A stretch of DNA of 64,000 bases from Mycobacterium sp. NBC_00419 (lineage in GTDB: Bacteria; Actinomycetota; Actinomycetes; Mycobacteriales; Mycobacteriaceae), in assembly GCF_036023875.1 (NCBI RefSeq), contig NZ_CP107931.1:4278001-4342000 (forward strand), given 5' to 3'. Numbering within the stretch: position 1 is the stretch's first letter; the number at the start of each line of letters is the position of its first letter. The notes under the pieces are model-generated. The model ran no database searches. It had not been told where the DNA came from and worked only from the letters and a program-made list of their open reading frames with translations. A program made the translations under genes and the position numbers. Shown in pieces: positions 29,815-38,187 of the stretch.

Positions 29815-30521
29815 TGCGCTCCGTCCTCACCCAACGACCGGGCCACCCGCAGGCCGGCCAGAGTGGCGTCACCCGGCAGGCTGGTGTCGACGACGTCGGG
29901 GCCGACGCCGGCGAGCGTGCGGGCGGTCTCGCGGAACGTGCACAGCGCGGCACCGCGGGTGGGTGTGACGGCCTCGCCCTCGCGCAGGGCCGCGACGAGT
30001 TCGCGTGCGCTCGAAGGGGTCTGGTTGTCGAAGAACTCCCAGTTGACCATCACCACCGGGGCGTAGTCGCAGGCGGCGTTGCACTCGATGTGTTCGAGGG
30101 TGATCCGCCCATCGGCGGTGGTCTGGCCCGGGTGAACTGCCAGTTCGGTTTCGAGAGCCTCGAGGATGGCGTCCCCACCCATGATCGCGCACAGCGTATT
30201 GGTGCAGACCCCGACCAGATACTCGCCGGTCGCCGTGCGCCGATACATCGAATAGAACGTCGCCACCGCCGTCACCTCGGCATCGGTGAGTCCTAACTGA
30301 TTGGCGCAGAACGCGATTCCAGCCTTCGTCAGGTAGCCGTCCTCGGACTGCACCAGATGCAGCAGCGGCAGCAGCGCCGAGCGCGGCTGCGGGTAGCGCC
30401 CGACGATGGTTGCCGCGTCGGCGGCCAGTCGCTCCACCACGTCGGCCGGATAGACGTCCTGCCCACCGATCGGCGGCCCCGGTTCGTCGGGGCGCGGGCC
30501 CAACACCAGATCGACGCTCAC
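29811..30521 (-). CDS. nuoE: NADH-quinone oxidoreductase subunit E
   Basis: Thioredoxin-fold subunit holding the N1a [2Fe-2S] cluster, 236 residues. Ligands appear as GVCTNTLCAIMGG and HIECNAACDYAPVVMVN. The start is GTG 30521 with GGAG six bases before it. A 36-base gap to nuoD is the only real internal gap of the operon. Confidence 0.95.
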   Translation of the reverse strand: MSVDLVLGPRPDEPGPPIGGQDVYPADVVERLAADAATIVGRYPQPRSALLPLLHLVQSEDGYLTKAGIAFCANQLGLTDAEVTAVATFYSMYRRTATGEYLVGVCTNTLCAIMGGDAILEALETELAVHPGQTTADGRITLEHIECNAACDYAPVVMVNWEFFDNQTPSSARELVAALREGEAVTPTRGAALCTFRETARTLAGVGPDVVDTSLPGDATLAGLRVARSLGEDGAQ

Positions 30522-30557
30522 CTGTCACTCCATCCACGGTCGACGCTCATCGGGCTC

Positions 30558-31868
30558 TCACCTATCCACGCCACCCATCACCGGATCGATCGATGCCACC
30601 GACGCGATCACGTCGGCAACCATGCCGCCCTCGCACATCGCCGCGACCGCTTGCAGATTCGTGAACGACGGGTCCCGGTAGTGCACCCGGTAGGGGCGCG
30701 TGCCGCCGTCGGACACCATGTGCACGCCGAGTTCGCCACGGGGCGACTCGACCGCGATGTAGACCTGGCCCGCCGGCACCCGGAAGCCCTCCGTGACGAG
30801 CTTGAAGTGGTGGATCAGCCCCTCCATCGAGGTGCCCATGATCTTGGCGATGTGCGCCGGGGAGTTCCCCAGCCCGTCCGGACCGAGTTTCAGATCGGCA
30901 GGCCACGCCAGCTTCTTGTCGGAGATCATCACCGGCCCCGGCTCGAGCCGGTCCAGACACTGGCGCACGATCTTCACCGACTCGTACATCTCCTTGACCC
31001 GGATCAGGTATCGCCCATAGCAATCGGCACCGGTGTCGGTGATGACGTCGAAGTCGTAAGTCTCGTAACCGCAATACGGTTGGCTCTTGCGCAGATCGTG
31101 CGGCAGGCCGGTGGAGCGCAGCACCGGCCCGGTGATACCCAGGGCCATGCAGCCGGTCAGATCCAAGTAGCCGATGCCCTGGGTGCGGCCCTTCCAGATG
31201 TAGCTCTCGGTCAACAGGTTGCCGAGCTCGTCGAGGTGACCTGGCAGCACCCCCAGCAGTTCTTCGAGCCGCGCCGGGCCGTCCTCGGGCAGATCGGCGG
31301 CCACCCCGCCGGGCCGGATGTAGGCGTTGTTCATCCGCAGCCCGGTGACGGCCTCGAAGAACGACAGGATCAGGTCGCGGTCCCGGAAACCGAAGAACAT
31401 CGGTGACATCGCACCCAGTTCCATGCCGCCGGTGGCCAGTGCCACCAGGTGCGAGGAGATCCGGTTCAGCTCCATCAGCATCACCCGGATCACCGAGGCC
31501 CGTTCGGGGATGTCATCGGTGATGCCCAAAAGCCGTTCCACGCCAAGGCAATACGCGGTCTCATTGAAGAACGGCGACAGGTAGTCCATCCGCGTCACGA
31601 ACGTCACACCCTGCGTCCAGTTGCGGTACTCGAGGTTCTTCTCGATTCCGGTGTGCAGATAGCCGATGCCGCACCGGGCTTCGGTCACCGTCTCGCCCTC
31701 GATCTCCAGGATCAACCGCAACACCCCGTGGGTGGAGGGGTGCTGGGGACCCATGTTGACCACGATCCGTTCGCCGACCTCGCCCTGGCGTGCGGCGGCC
31801 ACCAACTCGTCCCAGTCCTGACCGCCCAGGACGACCACGCCGTCCTCATCGTCGATGTGCGTACTCAT
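30558..31868 (-). CDS. nuoD: NADH-quinone oxidoreductase subunit D
   Basis: Quinone-site 49-kDa-type subunit, 436 residues, related to hydrogenase large subunits. Signatures are [34 protein letters not shown] and [25 protein letters not shown]. The nuoC stop and nuoD start overlap by one base (TGATG). It forms the quinone cavity together with NuoB. Confidence 0.96.
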   Translation of the reverse strand: MSTHIDDEDGVVVLGGQDWDELVAAARQGEVGERIVVNMGPQHPSTHGVLRLILEIEGETVTEARCGIGYLHTGIEKNLEYRNWTQGVTFVTRMDYLSPFFNETAYCLGVERLLGITDDIPERASVIRVMLMELNRISSHLVALATGGMELGAMSPMFFGFRDRDLILSFFEAVTGLRMNNAYIRPGGVAADLPEDGPARLEELLGVLPGHLDELGNLLTESYIWKGRTQGIGYLDLTGCMALGITGPVLRSTGLPHDLRKSQPYCGYETYDFDVITDTGADCYGRYLIRVKEMYESVKIVRQCLDRLEPGPVMISDKKLAWPADLKLGPDGLGNSPAHIAKIMGTSMEGLIHHFKLVTEGFRVPAGQVYIAVESPRGELGVHMVSDGGTRPYRVHYRDPSFTNLQAVAAMCEGGMVADVIASVASIDPVMGGVDR

Positions 31869-32539
31869 CAGTGATACGACCTGCGTTCGTCCGGCGGGGG
31901 AATCTGGGCGCCCTGAAACTCCACCGGTATTCCGCCCAGCGGGTAGTCCTTGCGTTGCGGATGCCCCACCCAGTCGTCGGGCATCTCGATCCGGGTCAGC
32001 CCGGGATGACCGTCGAAGATGATGCCGAAGAAGTCGTAGGTCTCCCGCTCGTGCCAGTCACAGGTCGGATACACCGAAAACAGCGAGGGGATATGGGGAT
32101 CGGCGTCCGGGCAGGCCACCTCCAGCTGAACCCGCCGGTTGTGGGTGATCGACAACAGCGGGTAGAAGGCGCGCAGTTCCCGGGCCGCGTCGTCCGGGTA
32201 GTGCACTCCCGAGACCCCGCAACACAATTCGAACCGCAGCGCCTCGTCATCGCGCAGCGCGGAGGCCACCGCGGGCAGGTGTGCGCGGGCGATGTCGAGG
32301 GTCAGCTGGTCGCCGAACACCACCACCCGTTCGACGGCGGCGCCGAACACGTCGGCTCCCAGGACCTCGGCAAGCCGGTCGACGATCTCGTCGAAGTAGC
32401 CGCCGTAGGGCCGCGGTGTGCTGCCCGGCAGGGCGACCTCGCGCACCAGCCGGCCGTAACCGGAGGTGTCGCCGCTGCCGTTGATGCCGAACATGCCCCG
32501 GCGCACGCCGATGACCTCACCGCTGCTGTCTTCATTCAC
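31868..32539 (-). CDS. nuoC: NADH-quinone oxidoreductase subunit C
   Basis: Peripheral 30-kDa-type subunit, 223 residues. The family signature is [21 protein letters not shown] with [21 protein letters not shown] 32539 overlaps the nuoB stop (GTGA) and is the sensible start; the frame further upstream runs through nuoB and is non-coding. The N-terminal segment [20 protein letters not shown] is typical for actinobacterial NuoC. Confidence 0.95.
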   Translation of the reverse strand: MNEDSSGEVIGVRRGMFGINGSGDTSGYGRLVREVALPGSTPRPYGGYFDEIVDRLAEVLGADVFGAAVERVVVFGDQLTLDIARAHLPAVASALRDDEALRFELCCGVSGVHYPDDAARELRAFYPLLSITHNRRVQLEVACPDADPHIPSLFSVYPTCDWHERETYDFFGIIFDGHPGLTRIEMPDDWVGHPQRKDYPLGGIPVEFQGAQIPPPDERRSYH

Positions 32540-33090
32540 CGCAGCAGCCCCTTCAGTTCGATCGTGGGCTTCGCCGACAGGGCGGCCTGCTCGGCGGCCG
32601 CCACCACCTCGTCGCGGTGCACGCCCAGCGGCATCTCGGCGATCTTGGCGTGCAGCGTGAGGATCGCGTGCAGCAGCATCTCGGGCCGCGGCGGGCAGCC
32701 GGGCAGATAGATGTCGACCGGGACGATGTGGTCGACGCCCTGCACCACCGCGTAGTTGTTGAACATCCCGCCACTGGAGGCGCATACGCCCATCGCCAGG
32801 ACCCATTTGGGCTCGGCCATCTGGTCGTAGACCTGCCGCAGGACCGGGCCCATCTTCTGGCTCACCCGTCCCGCGACGATCATCAGGTCGGCTTGGCGCG
32901 GGGTGGCCGAGAAGCGTTCCATCCCGAACCGGGCGATGTCGAACCGCGGCCCCGCCGTCGCCATCATCTCGATGGCGCAGCACGCCAGCCCGAACGTCGC
33001 CGGCCACAGCGACCCTTTACGGACGTACCCGGCGACCTTCTCCACCGTGGACAGCAGAATGCCGCCCGGCAGCTGTTCCTCTAATCCCAT
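32536..33090 (-). CDS. nuoB: NADH-quinone oxidoreductase subunit B (N2 cluster)
   Basis: Holds the terminal [4Fe-4S] cluster N2, 184 residues. The tandem cysteines [11 protein letters not shown] and the later ligands [11 protein letters not shown] and LPGCPPRPE are present. ATG 33090 ([10 protein letters not shown]) overlaps the nuoA end by 10 bases. The open frame continues to 33315 within nuoA but is not coding there. Confidence 0.96.
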   Translation of the reverse strand: MGLEEQLPGGILLSTVEKVAGYVRKGSLWPATFGLACCAIEMMATAGPRFDIARFGMERFSATPRQADLMIVAGRVSQKMGPVLRQVYDQMAEPKWVLAMGVCASSGGMFNNYAVVQGVDHIVPVDIYLPGCPPRPEMLLHAILTLHAKIAEMPLGVHRDEVVAAAEQAALSAKPTIELKGLLR

Positions 33091-33440
33091 TCCAGGCCGC
33101 CTCGCCGCCACACGTACCCGTAGGCCACGAACACCGTGGCCATGAAGATCAGCATCTCCACCAGCGCGAAAGTCCCGAGTTGGTCGAACGCGACCGCCCA
33201 CGGGTAGAGGAAGACGATCTCGATGTCGAAGACGATGAACAACATCGCGGTCAGGTAGTACTTGATGGGGAACCGCTGGCCGATCGCCCCGCCGGCGACC
33301 GGCTCGATCCCGCACTCATAGGCCTCAAGCTTGGCTCGGTTGTACCGCCGGGGGCCGATCACCAGGGCGATGACCACCGACACCACCGCAAAACCCGCCG
33401 CAATGGCTCCCAGCACCAAGATGGGTGTGTAGAGACTCAT
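33081..33440 (-). CDS. nuoA: NADH-quinone oxidoreductase subunit A
   Basis: A small membrane subunit of 119 residues with three transmembrane helices. The loop [42 protein letters not shown] is diagnostic. ATG 33440 is chosen over GTG 33461, because GGGAG lies 12-13 bases before the ATG and the protein then begins [10 protein letters not shown] as in relatives. It is the first gene of the nuo operon; a CRP-like site lies 34-49 bases upstream of the ATG. Confidence 0.95.
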   Translation of the reverse strand: MSLYTPILVLGAIAAGFAVVSVVIALVIGPRRYNRAKLEAYECGIEPVAGGAIGQRFPIKYYLTAMLFIVFDIEIVFLYPWAVAFDQLGTFALVEMLIFMATVFVAYGYVWRRGGLEWD

Positions 33441-33473
33441 ACCGCTGTGCCACTCCCTCACTTGGGCTTGTGA

Positions 33474-33489
33474 TGTGAGCTATGACACA
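33474..33489. promoter_or_regulatory. CRP-like binding site upstream of nuoA
   Basis: TGTGAGCTATGACACA fits the mycobacterial CRP consensus TGTGA-N6-TCACA with one mismatch. It lies in the 162-base gap between nuoA and the receiver gene, close to where the nuo promoter must be. Two further GTGA half-sites lie nearby. Activation or repression cannot be decided, since I cannot place the transcription start. Confidence 0.5.
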
Positions 33490-33602
33490 GCCTAGCGATC
33501 TTGTGACGTGGGCCGACGCGTTTTCGTTAGAGTCGCTTCAAGAACTGGTCGCCGCCCCCCTCCAATTGAGAGGGCAAGAGCGACAGTCTAATTGGCGTTT
33601 GG

Positions 33603-34007
33603 CTACCGGACTGGAGCGCGCAACAGCTCCACCACGGCCTCGCCCAGCCTGATCGGGTCGATCGGGTGCGGTACCGCCGCCTCGGCCCGCGACCAGTTGG
33701 CCAGCCAGGCATCGTCGGGCCGGCCGGTCAGCACCAGCACCGGCGGGCAGTGGTCCAGCTCATCCTTGAGCTGCTTGGCGATGCCCAGGCCACCGACCGG
33801 AGCGGCCTCGCCGTCGAGGATCACCAAGTCGAACCCGCCGCCGTCCATCAGCTGGATCACCATCGGTCCGGTGGCGACGTCGGTGTAGGTCAGCTCCGGC
33901 AGTTCGGGATGCACCCGCTTGCCCAGCGCCAGCCGAACCTGCTCCCGGGTGCGGGCATTGCTGCTGTACACCAGGACGTGGATGGGCTGCGCGCCGGAGC
34001 CAGACAC
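33603..34007 (-). CDS. Stand-alone response-regulator receiver domain, degenerate (Rv3143-like)
   Basis: A single CheY-like receiver of 134 residues without output domain. The phosphoacceptor Asp is present (FDLVILDGEAAP), and so is the Thr (LVLTGRPDD). The acidic pair after strand 1 reads SSN (HVLVYSSNARTRE) and the conserved Lys-Pro near the end reads His-Pro (AVPHPIDP). Phosphorylation chemistry is therefore doubtful. From memory, M. tuberculosis Rv3143 is a receiver of similar size just upstream of nuoA, so the linkage is conserved. No histidine kinase is nearby. It may act by protein contact, possibly linked to nuo or the electron chain. Confidence 0.88.
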   Translation of the reverse strand: MSGSGAQPIHVLVYSSNARTREQVRLALGKRVHPELPELTYTDVATGPMVIQLMDGGGFDLVILDGEAAPVGGLGIAKQLKDELDHCPPVLVLTGRPDDAWLANWSRAEAAVPHPIDPIRLGEAVVELLRAPVR

Positions 34008-34048
34008 GCCGCCGATGCTACTGCGAAAATCCCTGCCCGGTCTGCGGA

Positions 34049-34576
34049 TTAGCGGTCAGCTTTGGTGAAGACGAGATCGGCTGACAGCGTGGTGGTGGTC
34101 GGCAGCATGCCCAGCGGGTTGCCGCCGACACCGAACCTGGTCCGGTCCAGGGCGGTCTTCGTCGACACCCGCACCGCGTCGTCGCCGAGTCGCTCGAGCG
34201 TGGCAGGCAGCGTCAGTGTTTCGGTGGTGCCCCGCACCGTGAGGTCGGCGCGCAGGTCGGCGGTGCGCTCACCGGTGGGTTCGACCGCGGTGACGACGAC
34301 GGTGATCTCCGGATGCGCACCGGCAGCGAAAAAGTCGTCCGCGCGCAGATGCTCGTCCCGTTTGCCGATCCCCGTTTTCAGCGACGCCACCCGGATATCG
34401 ATCCGGCCGGACACGGCGCCGTTCGCGGCGATCTCACCGTGTCCGCTCACATCGGTGAATTCGCCGTTGACCGGCACCAGGCCCCACAGGGTTTTGTTGG
34501 TGAACCGCACCGTGGAGCGCGCTGGCGCCACCGTCCACGTCCCGGGGCTCTCGATCAGCCCTTGCAGCACCGTCAT
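34049..34576 (-). CDS. YceI-family lipid-binding-like protein
   Basis: A YceI-like lipocalin-type beta barrel of 175 residues. The start TWTVAPARSTVRFTNKTLWGLVPVNGEF and the core GRIDIRVASLKTGIGKRDEHLRADDFF are characteristic. There is no signal peptide, so it is probably cytoplasmic, unlike E. coli YceI. The fold binds isoprenoid-type lipids in characterised members. It is the last gene of the minus-strand catabolic cluster, 16 bases after the SnoaL-like gene. A carrier or chaperone for a hydrophobic substrate is an inference. Confidence 0.88.
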   Translation of the reverse strand: MTVLQGLIESPGTWTVAPARSTVRFTNKTLWGLVPVNGEFTDVSGHGEIAANGAVSGRIDIRVASLKTGIGKRDEHLRADDFFAAGAHPEITVVVTAVEPTGERTADLRADLTVRGTTETLTLPATLERLGDDAVRVSTKTALDRTRFGVGGNPLGMLPTTTTLSADLVFTKADR

Positions 34577-34592
34577 GTGGCCTCCTTGCAGC

Positions 34593-34979
34593 TCATTGCA
34601 GCAGCGGGTTCAGGTCTGCGGGATCGAGGTATTCGTCGATACGCCGGATCAAGCCGTGCTCGTTCAACTTCACCACTAGACACACCCGCAGCGCCACACT
34701 TTCACCTCCGCGGGTGGTGGCGTGCAGGATGTGCTGTTGGACGAAGCCGTTGTCGAAGGCTTCGCGGTCCAGTACCTCGTAGCGGCGTGCGGTGGTGGCG
34801 CCGACGAACCACTCGATGACGCCCAGGGCGCGTGGCTTGTCGCGTTCGCGTCCACCGCCTTGGCGCCACACGACGACGTCGTCGGACCACAGGGCGGTCA
34901 GGGTCGGGATGTCACCGGTCTCGATGGCGGCGAACAACCGGTCGGCGACGTCGAGGATCTCGGTTCGGGTCGGGCTCAT
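34593..34979 (-). CDS. SnoaL-like / NTF2-fold protein
   Basis: A small NTF2-fold protein of 128 residues, with the typical opening EILDVADRLFAAIETGDIPTLTALWSDDVVVW and the closing LIRRIDEYLDPADLNPL. Members are ketosteroid-isomerase-like enzymes or binding proteins; no clear catalytic Asp/Tyr set is recognisable. ATG 34979 overlaps the stop of the DUF6285 gene by four bases (ATGA), showing it belongs to the same operon. The upstream open frame to 35054 is non-coding. Confidence 0.85.
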   Translation of the reverse strand: MSPTRTEILDVADRLFAAIETGDIPTLTALWSDDVVVWRQGGGRERDKPRALGVIEWFVGATTARRYEVLDREAFDNGFVQQHILHATTRGGESVALRVCLVVKLNEHGLIRRIDEYLDPADLNPLLQ

Positions 34980-35329
34980 GGCGCTCCTGTGTCGGGCCGG
35001 TCGTAGCCGGGGTGGGCGATGGCCAGCCGATGCCGCACCAGGGCCCGAAGGCATGGCACGACGTCCGCGGCGCGCTCGTCGAGATCGCCGGCGCGGATCG
35101 CGGCGGCCAGTGCGTCCTCGTCGGAGTAGCCGAGCCCGGACAGGGCCGCCAACGGTTCGGTGGCGCTGCGGTCGAGCAACTCGCGTTCGACCGTGCGCAG
35201 CACATTGACGGCCACCAGCGCATGGAAATTGACTGACCCGCTGGTGTTTGCGCGAACGTCGCCTTCGAGGAACTCGGCCACCGCCGCGACGAGTTCGGCC
35301 GCGGTGGGCCGCCCGTTGAGCCCGCTCAT
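34976..35329 (-). CDS. DUF6285 family protein (LvaB-like partner of the phosphotransferase)
   Basis: A small helical soluble protein of 117 residues. The family pattern RPTAAELVAAVAEFLEGDV, then FHALVAVNVLRTVEREL, is visible at the N-terminus. ATG 35329 overlaps the upstream phosphotransferase stop by four bases. In Pseudomonas putida levulinate catabolism the small protein LvaB is needed together with the kinase LvaA to phosphorylate 4-hydroxyvaleryl-CoA; this gene sits in the equivalent place. Homology to LvaB is inferred from size and context and needs a profile search. The C-terminal part (CLRALVRHRLAIAHPGYDRP) is rich in Arg/His. Confidence 0.8.
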   Translation of the reverse strand: MSGLNGRPTAAELVAAVAEFLEGDVRANTSGSVNFHALVAVNVLRTVERELLDRSATEPLAALSGLGYSDEDALAAAIRAGDLDERAADVVPCLRALVRHRLAIAHPGYDRPDTGAP

Positions 35330-36297
35330 GCCACCCCCTCCAGCAGGTCGAGGACGTCCCACTCGGTTTCGCAGACGCGCCTACCGATCGCGGCCAGTTC
35401 CACCGAGCGGCTCTGGCCCGACAGGTGACGTTCGGCCTGGAATCGGCAGATCACCCCCCAGCGCAGCGTCGCCAGCACCAGCCACCAGCGCAGGGCCTCC
35501 CGGTCGACGGGCGCGCCGCCGGCCTGCTCATAGGCGCCGACGAACTCGTCGATGCTGCCCAGACCGCCTGCCGCGCGGCTGGCCGGCGCACCGAAACGCC
35601 ATGCGCGGATGCAGAACCAGGCCAGGTCCTCGTAGATCTCGCCGATGTGCACCAGTTCCCAGTCCAGCACCGCGGCCAGATTCGAGCCGTCCACGATGAG
35701 GTTGCCCATACGGAAGTCGCCGTGTACCAGGACCGCAGCAGAGCGCGGTGGCCGGTTGGCGGCCAGCCAGCGGAACGCCCACTCGAATGTGGCTGTGGTG
35801 TCGCCCATTTCGTCAAGGCGCTGATGCCACTCGCCGAGCTGCTCCTGTTCGGCGAGATCCGGCGCATCGGTGCGGGCCCGGTGAATGGCGGCCAGCGCTG
35901 CCGCGCATTGACGCAACAAACCGGCCCGGCCGTCCTCGTCGAGGGTGCGCTGGATGCGCCGGACAATCGTCTCGCCGGCGATCTCGTCGCAGATCAGAAA
36001 CGGATTGCCCAGGGCCGCTGGGGAATTGGATGCGGCGAGGATGGTGGGAACCGGTGCTCCCGCCTCGGCTGCCGCGGCCTGCACTGCTGCCTCGAGCTCC
36101 ATACCGGCGTGGACGTCGTCGGGTGGTCCGGTGCGCAGGATCAGAGCGCGGCGCGCCGATCCGGTCAGCGCCTCGAATGCCCATGTGGTGCGGCTGGCCC
36201 CGCCGGTCAGCGCCCGCAAGTTCACCACCTCGGTCGTCGCGCCCAGCAGTGGGCGCAGTACCGCGGTGAGGTCGGCGGAGAGTTGTTCGGCTGCCAC
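35326..36297 (-). CDS. Phosphotransferase (APH) family kinase, LvaA/ACAD11-like
   Basis: APH-fold kinase of 323 residues. The N-lobe has TGGASRTTWAF, the catalytic loop is VLVHGDFRMGNLIV (HGD), and the metal-binding segment is AVLDWELVHIGEIYEDLAWFCIRAW. It lies between an acyl-CoA dehydrogenase gene (one base before) and DUF6285 (four-base overlap). That set resembles LvaA-LvaB-LvaC of levulinate catabolism and, as a fusion, mammalian ACAD10/ACAD11. In those systems the kinase phosphorylates the 4-hydroxyl of a 4-hydroxyacyl-CoA so that phosphate can be eliminated. An antibiotic-resistance role is unlikely. Confidence 0.87.
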   Translation of the reverse strand: MAAEQLSADLTAVLRPLLGATTEVVNLRALTGGASRTTWAFEALTGSARRALILRTGPPDDVHAGMELEAAVQAAAAEAGAPVPTILAASNSPAALGNPFLICDEIAGETIVRRIQRTLDEDGRAGLLRQCAAALAAIHRARTDAPDLAEQEQLGEWHQRLDEMGDTTATFEWAFRWLAANRPPRSAAVLVHGDFRMGNLIVDGSNLAAVLDWELVHIGEIYEDLAWFCIRAWRFGAPASRAAGGLGSIDEFVGAYEQAGGAPVDREALRWWLVLATLRWGVICRFQAERHLSGQSRSVELAAIGRRVCETEWDVLDLLEGVA

Positions 36298-36298
36298 C

Positions 36299-37543
36299 TC
36301 AGCGGGCCGGCTTTCCGAACTTGAACATCCGCTGGGCCACCCGGCGCATCTGAATCTCCTCGGCGCCTTCGGTGATCCGGTAGCGGCGGTGATGACGGTA
36401 GATGTGCTCGAACGGTTCGTGGCGGCTGTAGCCGATTCCGCCGTGCACCTGCATGGCCCGGTCGGCGGCCTCGCACACCAGCCGGTTGGCCCGGTAGTTG
36501 GCCATCGACACCTTGTCGGAGACCTCGAGGTGGTGATTGCGGTCGAGCTCCCACGCGGCGTAGTAGACCAGCAGGCGCACCATCTGCGCCTCGGTCTGCA
36601 GTTCTACCAGCGGCCACTGGATGGCCTGGTTTACCGACAGCGGCTTGCCGAAGGTGACCCGCTGCCCGGCATACTCGACTGCGCGGTCGATGCAGTACTG
36701 GGCGGCGCCCAGGCTGCTGGCGGCCTGACGAATTCTGTTCTCGTGCAGGAAGGTCTGGGCCACCTCCAGCCCGTGGTCGAGCTGGCCGAGCACCGCGTCG
36801 GCGGGTACCCGCACATCGCGCAGTTCCACCTCGGCGTGGTCGCTGGGCATGTTGAAGGTCCACCAGTAGTAGGGCACCTCGAATCCCTTGGCGTCGCACG
36901 GGACGAGGAACGCGGTGATGCCGCGGGCCTGGCCCGCCTCGCCGGAGGTCCGGGCGAACACCAGATCGTGGGTGGCGCGGTGCACACCGGTGTTCCAGCG
37001 CTTGGTGCCGTTGATCACCCAGTCTTGGCCGTCGCGTTCGGCCCGGGTCTCCAGCCAGGTGGCGTCGGAACCGTGGTCGGGTTCTGTCAGCCCGAACGCC
37101 ATCGACCGCGTGCCGGTCAGCATGGCTTCGATCCAGTCCTTCTTCTGATCGTCGGTGCCGAACCTGTCCATCATGATGACCTGGGGGAAGTTGCCGACGA
37201 TGGACGATTCGTCCTGGAGGTCGTTGTGCAGCCCGAGACCCTTGTGGGCCAGGTGTTCCCGGATGACGGCCATGTCGAGGTTGGTGCCGTCGCGGCCGCC
37301 GAACTTCGAGGGCAGTCCGTAGCGCAGCCAGCCGGCCTTGTCGGCGCGACGGCGCATCTCGTCGAGCAGGTCTTCCCATTCCCGACGCGGGATGCCGCCG
37401 TTGTCGACGTCGGTCCTGGCGAACTCGCGGCGCCGGTCGAAGTACTGCATGTGCTCACGCTCGAGCGGTTTGATCTCGGCCTCGATGAAGGCGTCCATCT
37501 CGGCCAGAAGTGGTGGAAGGTGTTCGGGCAGCGTGAAATCCAC
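36299..37543 (-). CDS. Acyl-CoA dehydrogenase family protein (LvaC/ACAD11-like)
   Basis: FAD-dependent acyl-CoA dehydrogenase fold, 414 residues. Segments include MAFGLTEPDHGSDATWLETRAE (flavin and substrate contacts), WVINGTKRWNTGV, RVTFGKPLSVNQAIQWPL, and HGGIGYSRHEPFEHIYRHHRRYRITEGAEEIQ near the end, where the Glu of TEGAEEIQ aligns with the usual catalytic base. With the neighbouring kinase and DUF6285 it may isomerise a 4-phosphoacyl-CoA through elimination and rehydration to a 3-hydroxyacyl-CoA instead of simple dehydrogenation. The ordinary beta-oxidation reaction remains possible. ATG 37543 lies 15 bases after the TetR stop. Confidence 0.92.
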   Translation of the reverse strand: MDFTLPEHLPPLLAEMDAFIEAEIKPLEREHMQYFDRRREFARTDVDNGGIPRREWEDLLDEMRRRADKAGWLRYGLPSKFGGRDGTNLDMAVIREHLAHKGLGLHNDLQDESSIVGNFPQVIMMDRFGTDDQKKDWIEAMLTGTRSMAFGLTEPDHGSDATWLETRAERDGQDWVINGTKRWNTGVHRATHDLVFARTSGEAGQARGITAFLVPCDAKGFEVPYYWWTFNMPSDHAEVELRDVRVPADAVLGQLDHGLEVAQTFLHENRIRQAASSLGAAQYCIDRAVEYAGQRVTFGKPLSVNQAIQWPLVELQTEAQMVRLLVYYAAWELDRNHHLEVSDKVSMANYRANRLVCEAADRAMQVHGGIGYSRHEPFEHIYRHHRRYRITEGAEEIQMRRVAQRMFKFGKPAR

Positions 37544-37558
37544 GGTGATCTCCTTGCT

Positions 37559-38185
37559 CTAGAAGCCGTACAGGGTTTTCTTCCAAATGGTGGACAGGGT
37601 GGCGATGGCTTCGGCATCGGAGAGCCGGACCCCAAGGCCCGCCGTGTCGGGGCGCAGGCACACCGTGGTGAACTGCTCGAAGAGAAGTGCGATCGCCAGC
37701 GCGGTGTGCTCGGCGTTGAGGGTACCGGCGTGACCCTGCTCCTGTGCGCGGCGCACCGAGGCGGCGACGATGTCGATGCCGAACTGGCGGAACTGGTTCT
37801 GCAGTGCCGCGAACCGGGGTTGGGTCGCGGCGAGCTGGTCGACGGCCACCATGATGCCGATGTTCTGCTTGAACATCTCCCAATACGCGTGCACCACCGT
37901 GTGGAAGAAGCCGTCGTCGTGGGGTGACTCGGGCAGGTGCACCCGTAGCCCGGACGGGAGGACCACGTCACGCAGGAACTCCTCGGCAAGGGCGGCCAGC
38001 AGGTCCTCTTTGTCGCCGAAGTACCGATAGAACACCGCCGGCGACTTACCGGCCGCCGACGTGATGTCGGACAGGGTGGTGCCGTGGAAGCCCCTCTCGG
38101 CGAACAACTTCCGCGCCGCATGCTCGATCGCCTGCTGGGTCTGACGACCCTTACTGCTCAGCGTGCGCGGGGCGTCGGCGGGCAC
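37559..38185 (-). CDS. TetR-family regulator within the catabolic cluster
   Basis: TetR regulator of 208 residues. Its helix-turn-helix lies at about residues 15-60 (QTQQAIEHAARKLFAERGFHGTTLSDITSAAGKSPAVFYRYFGDKEDLL). The ligand domain is of TetR_C type. The gene sits inside the operon between the HMG-CoA-lyase-like gene (two-base gap) and the dehydrogenase, so it is expressed with its likely targets. The 9-bp inverted repeat at 42669-42694, upstream of the first gene, is the best candidate operator; no other operator-like space exists in the cluster. Confidence 0.9.
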   Translation of the reverse strand: MPADAPRTLSSKGRQTQQAIEHAARKLFAERGFHGTTLSDITSAAGKSPAVFYRYFGDKEDLLAALAEEFLRDVVLPSGLRVHLPESPHDDGFFHTVVHAYWEMFKQNIGIMVAVDQLAATQPRFAALQNQFRQFGIDIVAASVRRAQEQGHAGTLNAEHTALAIALLFEQFTTVCLRPDTAGLGVRLSDAEAIATLSTIWKKTLYGF

Positions 38186-38187
38186 GG

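Noticed and set aside
35945..37927. A 660-codon plus-strand open frame across the phosphotransferase, dehydrogenase and TetR genes
   Set aside because: It covers three unrelated minus-strand genes, shows no domain, and is explained by GC bias.
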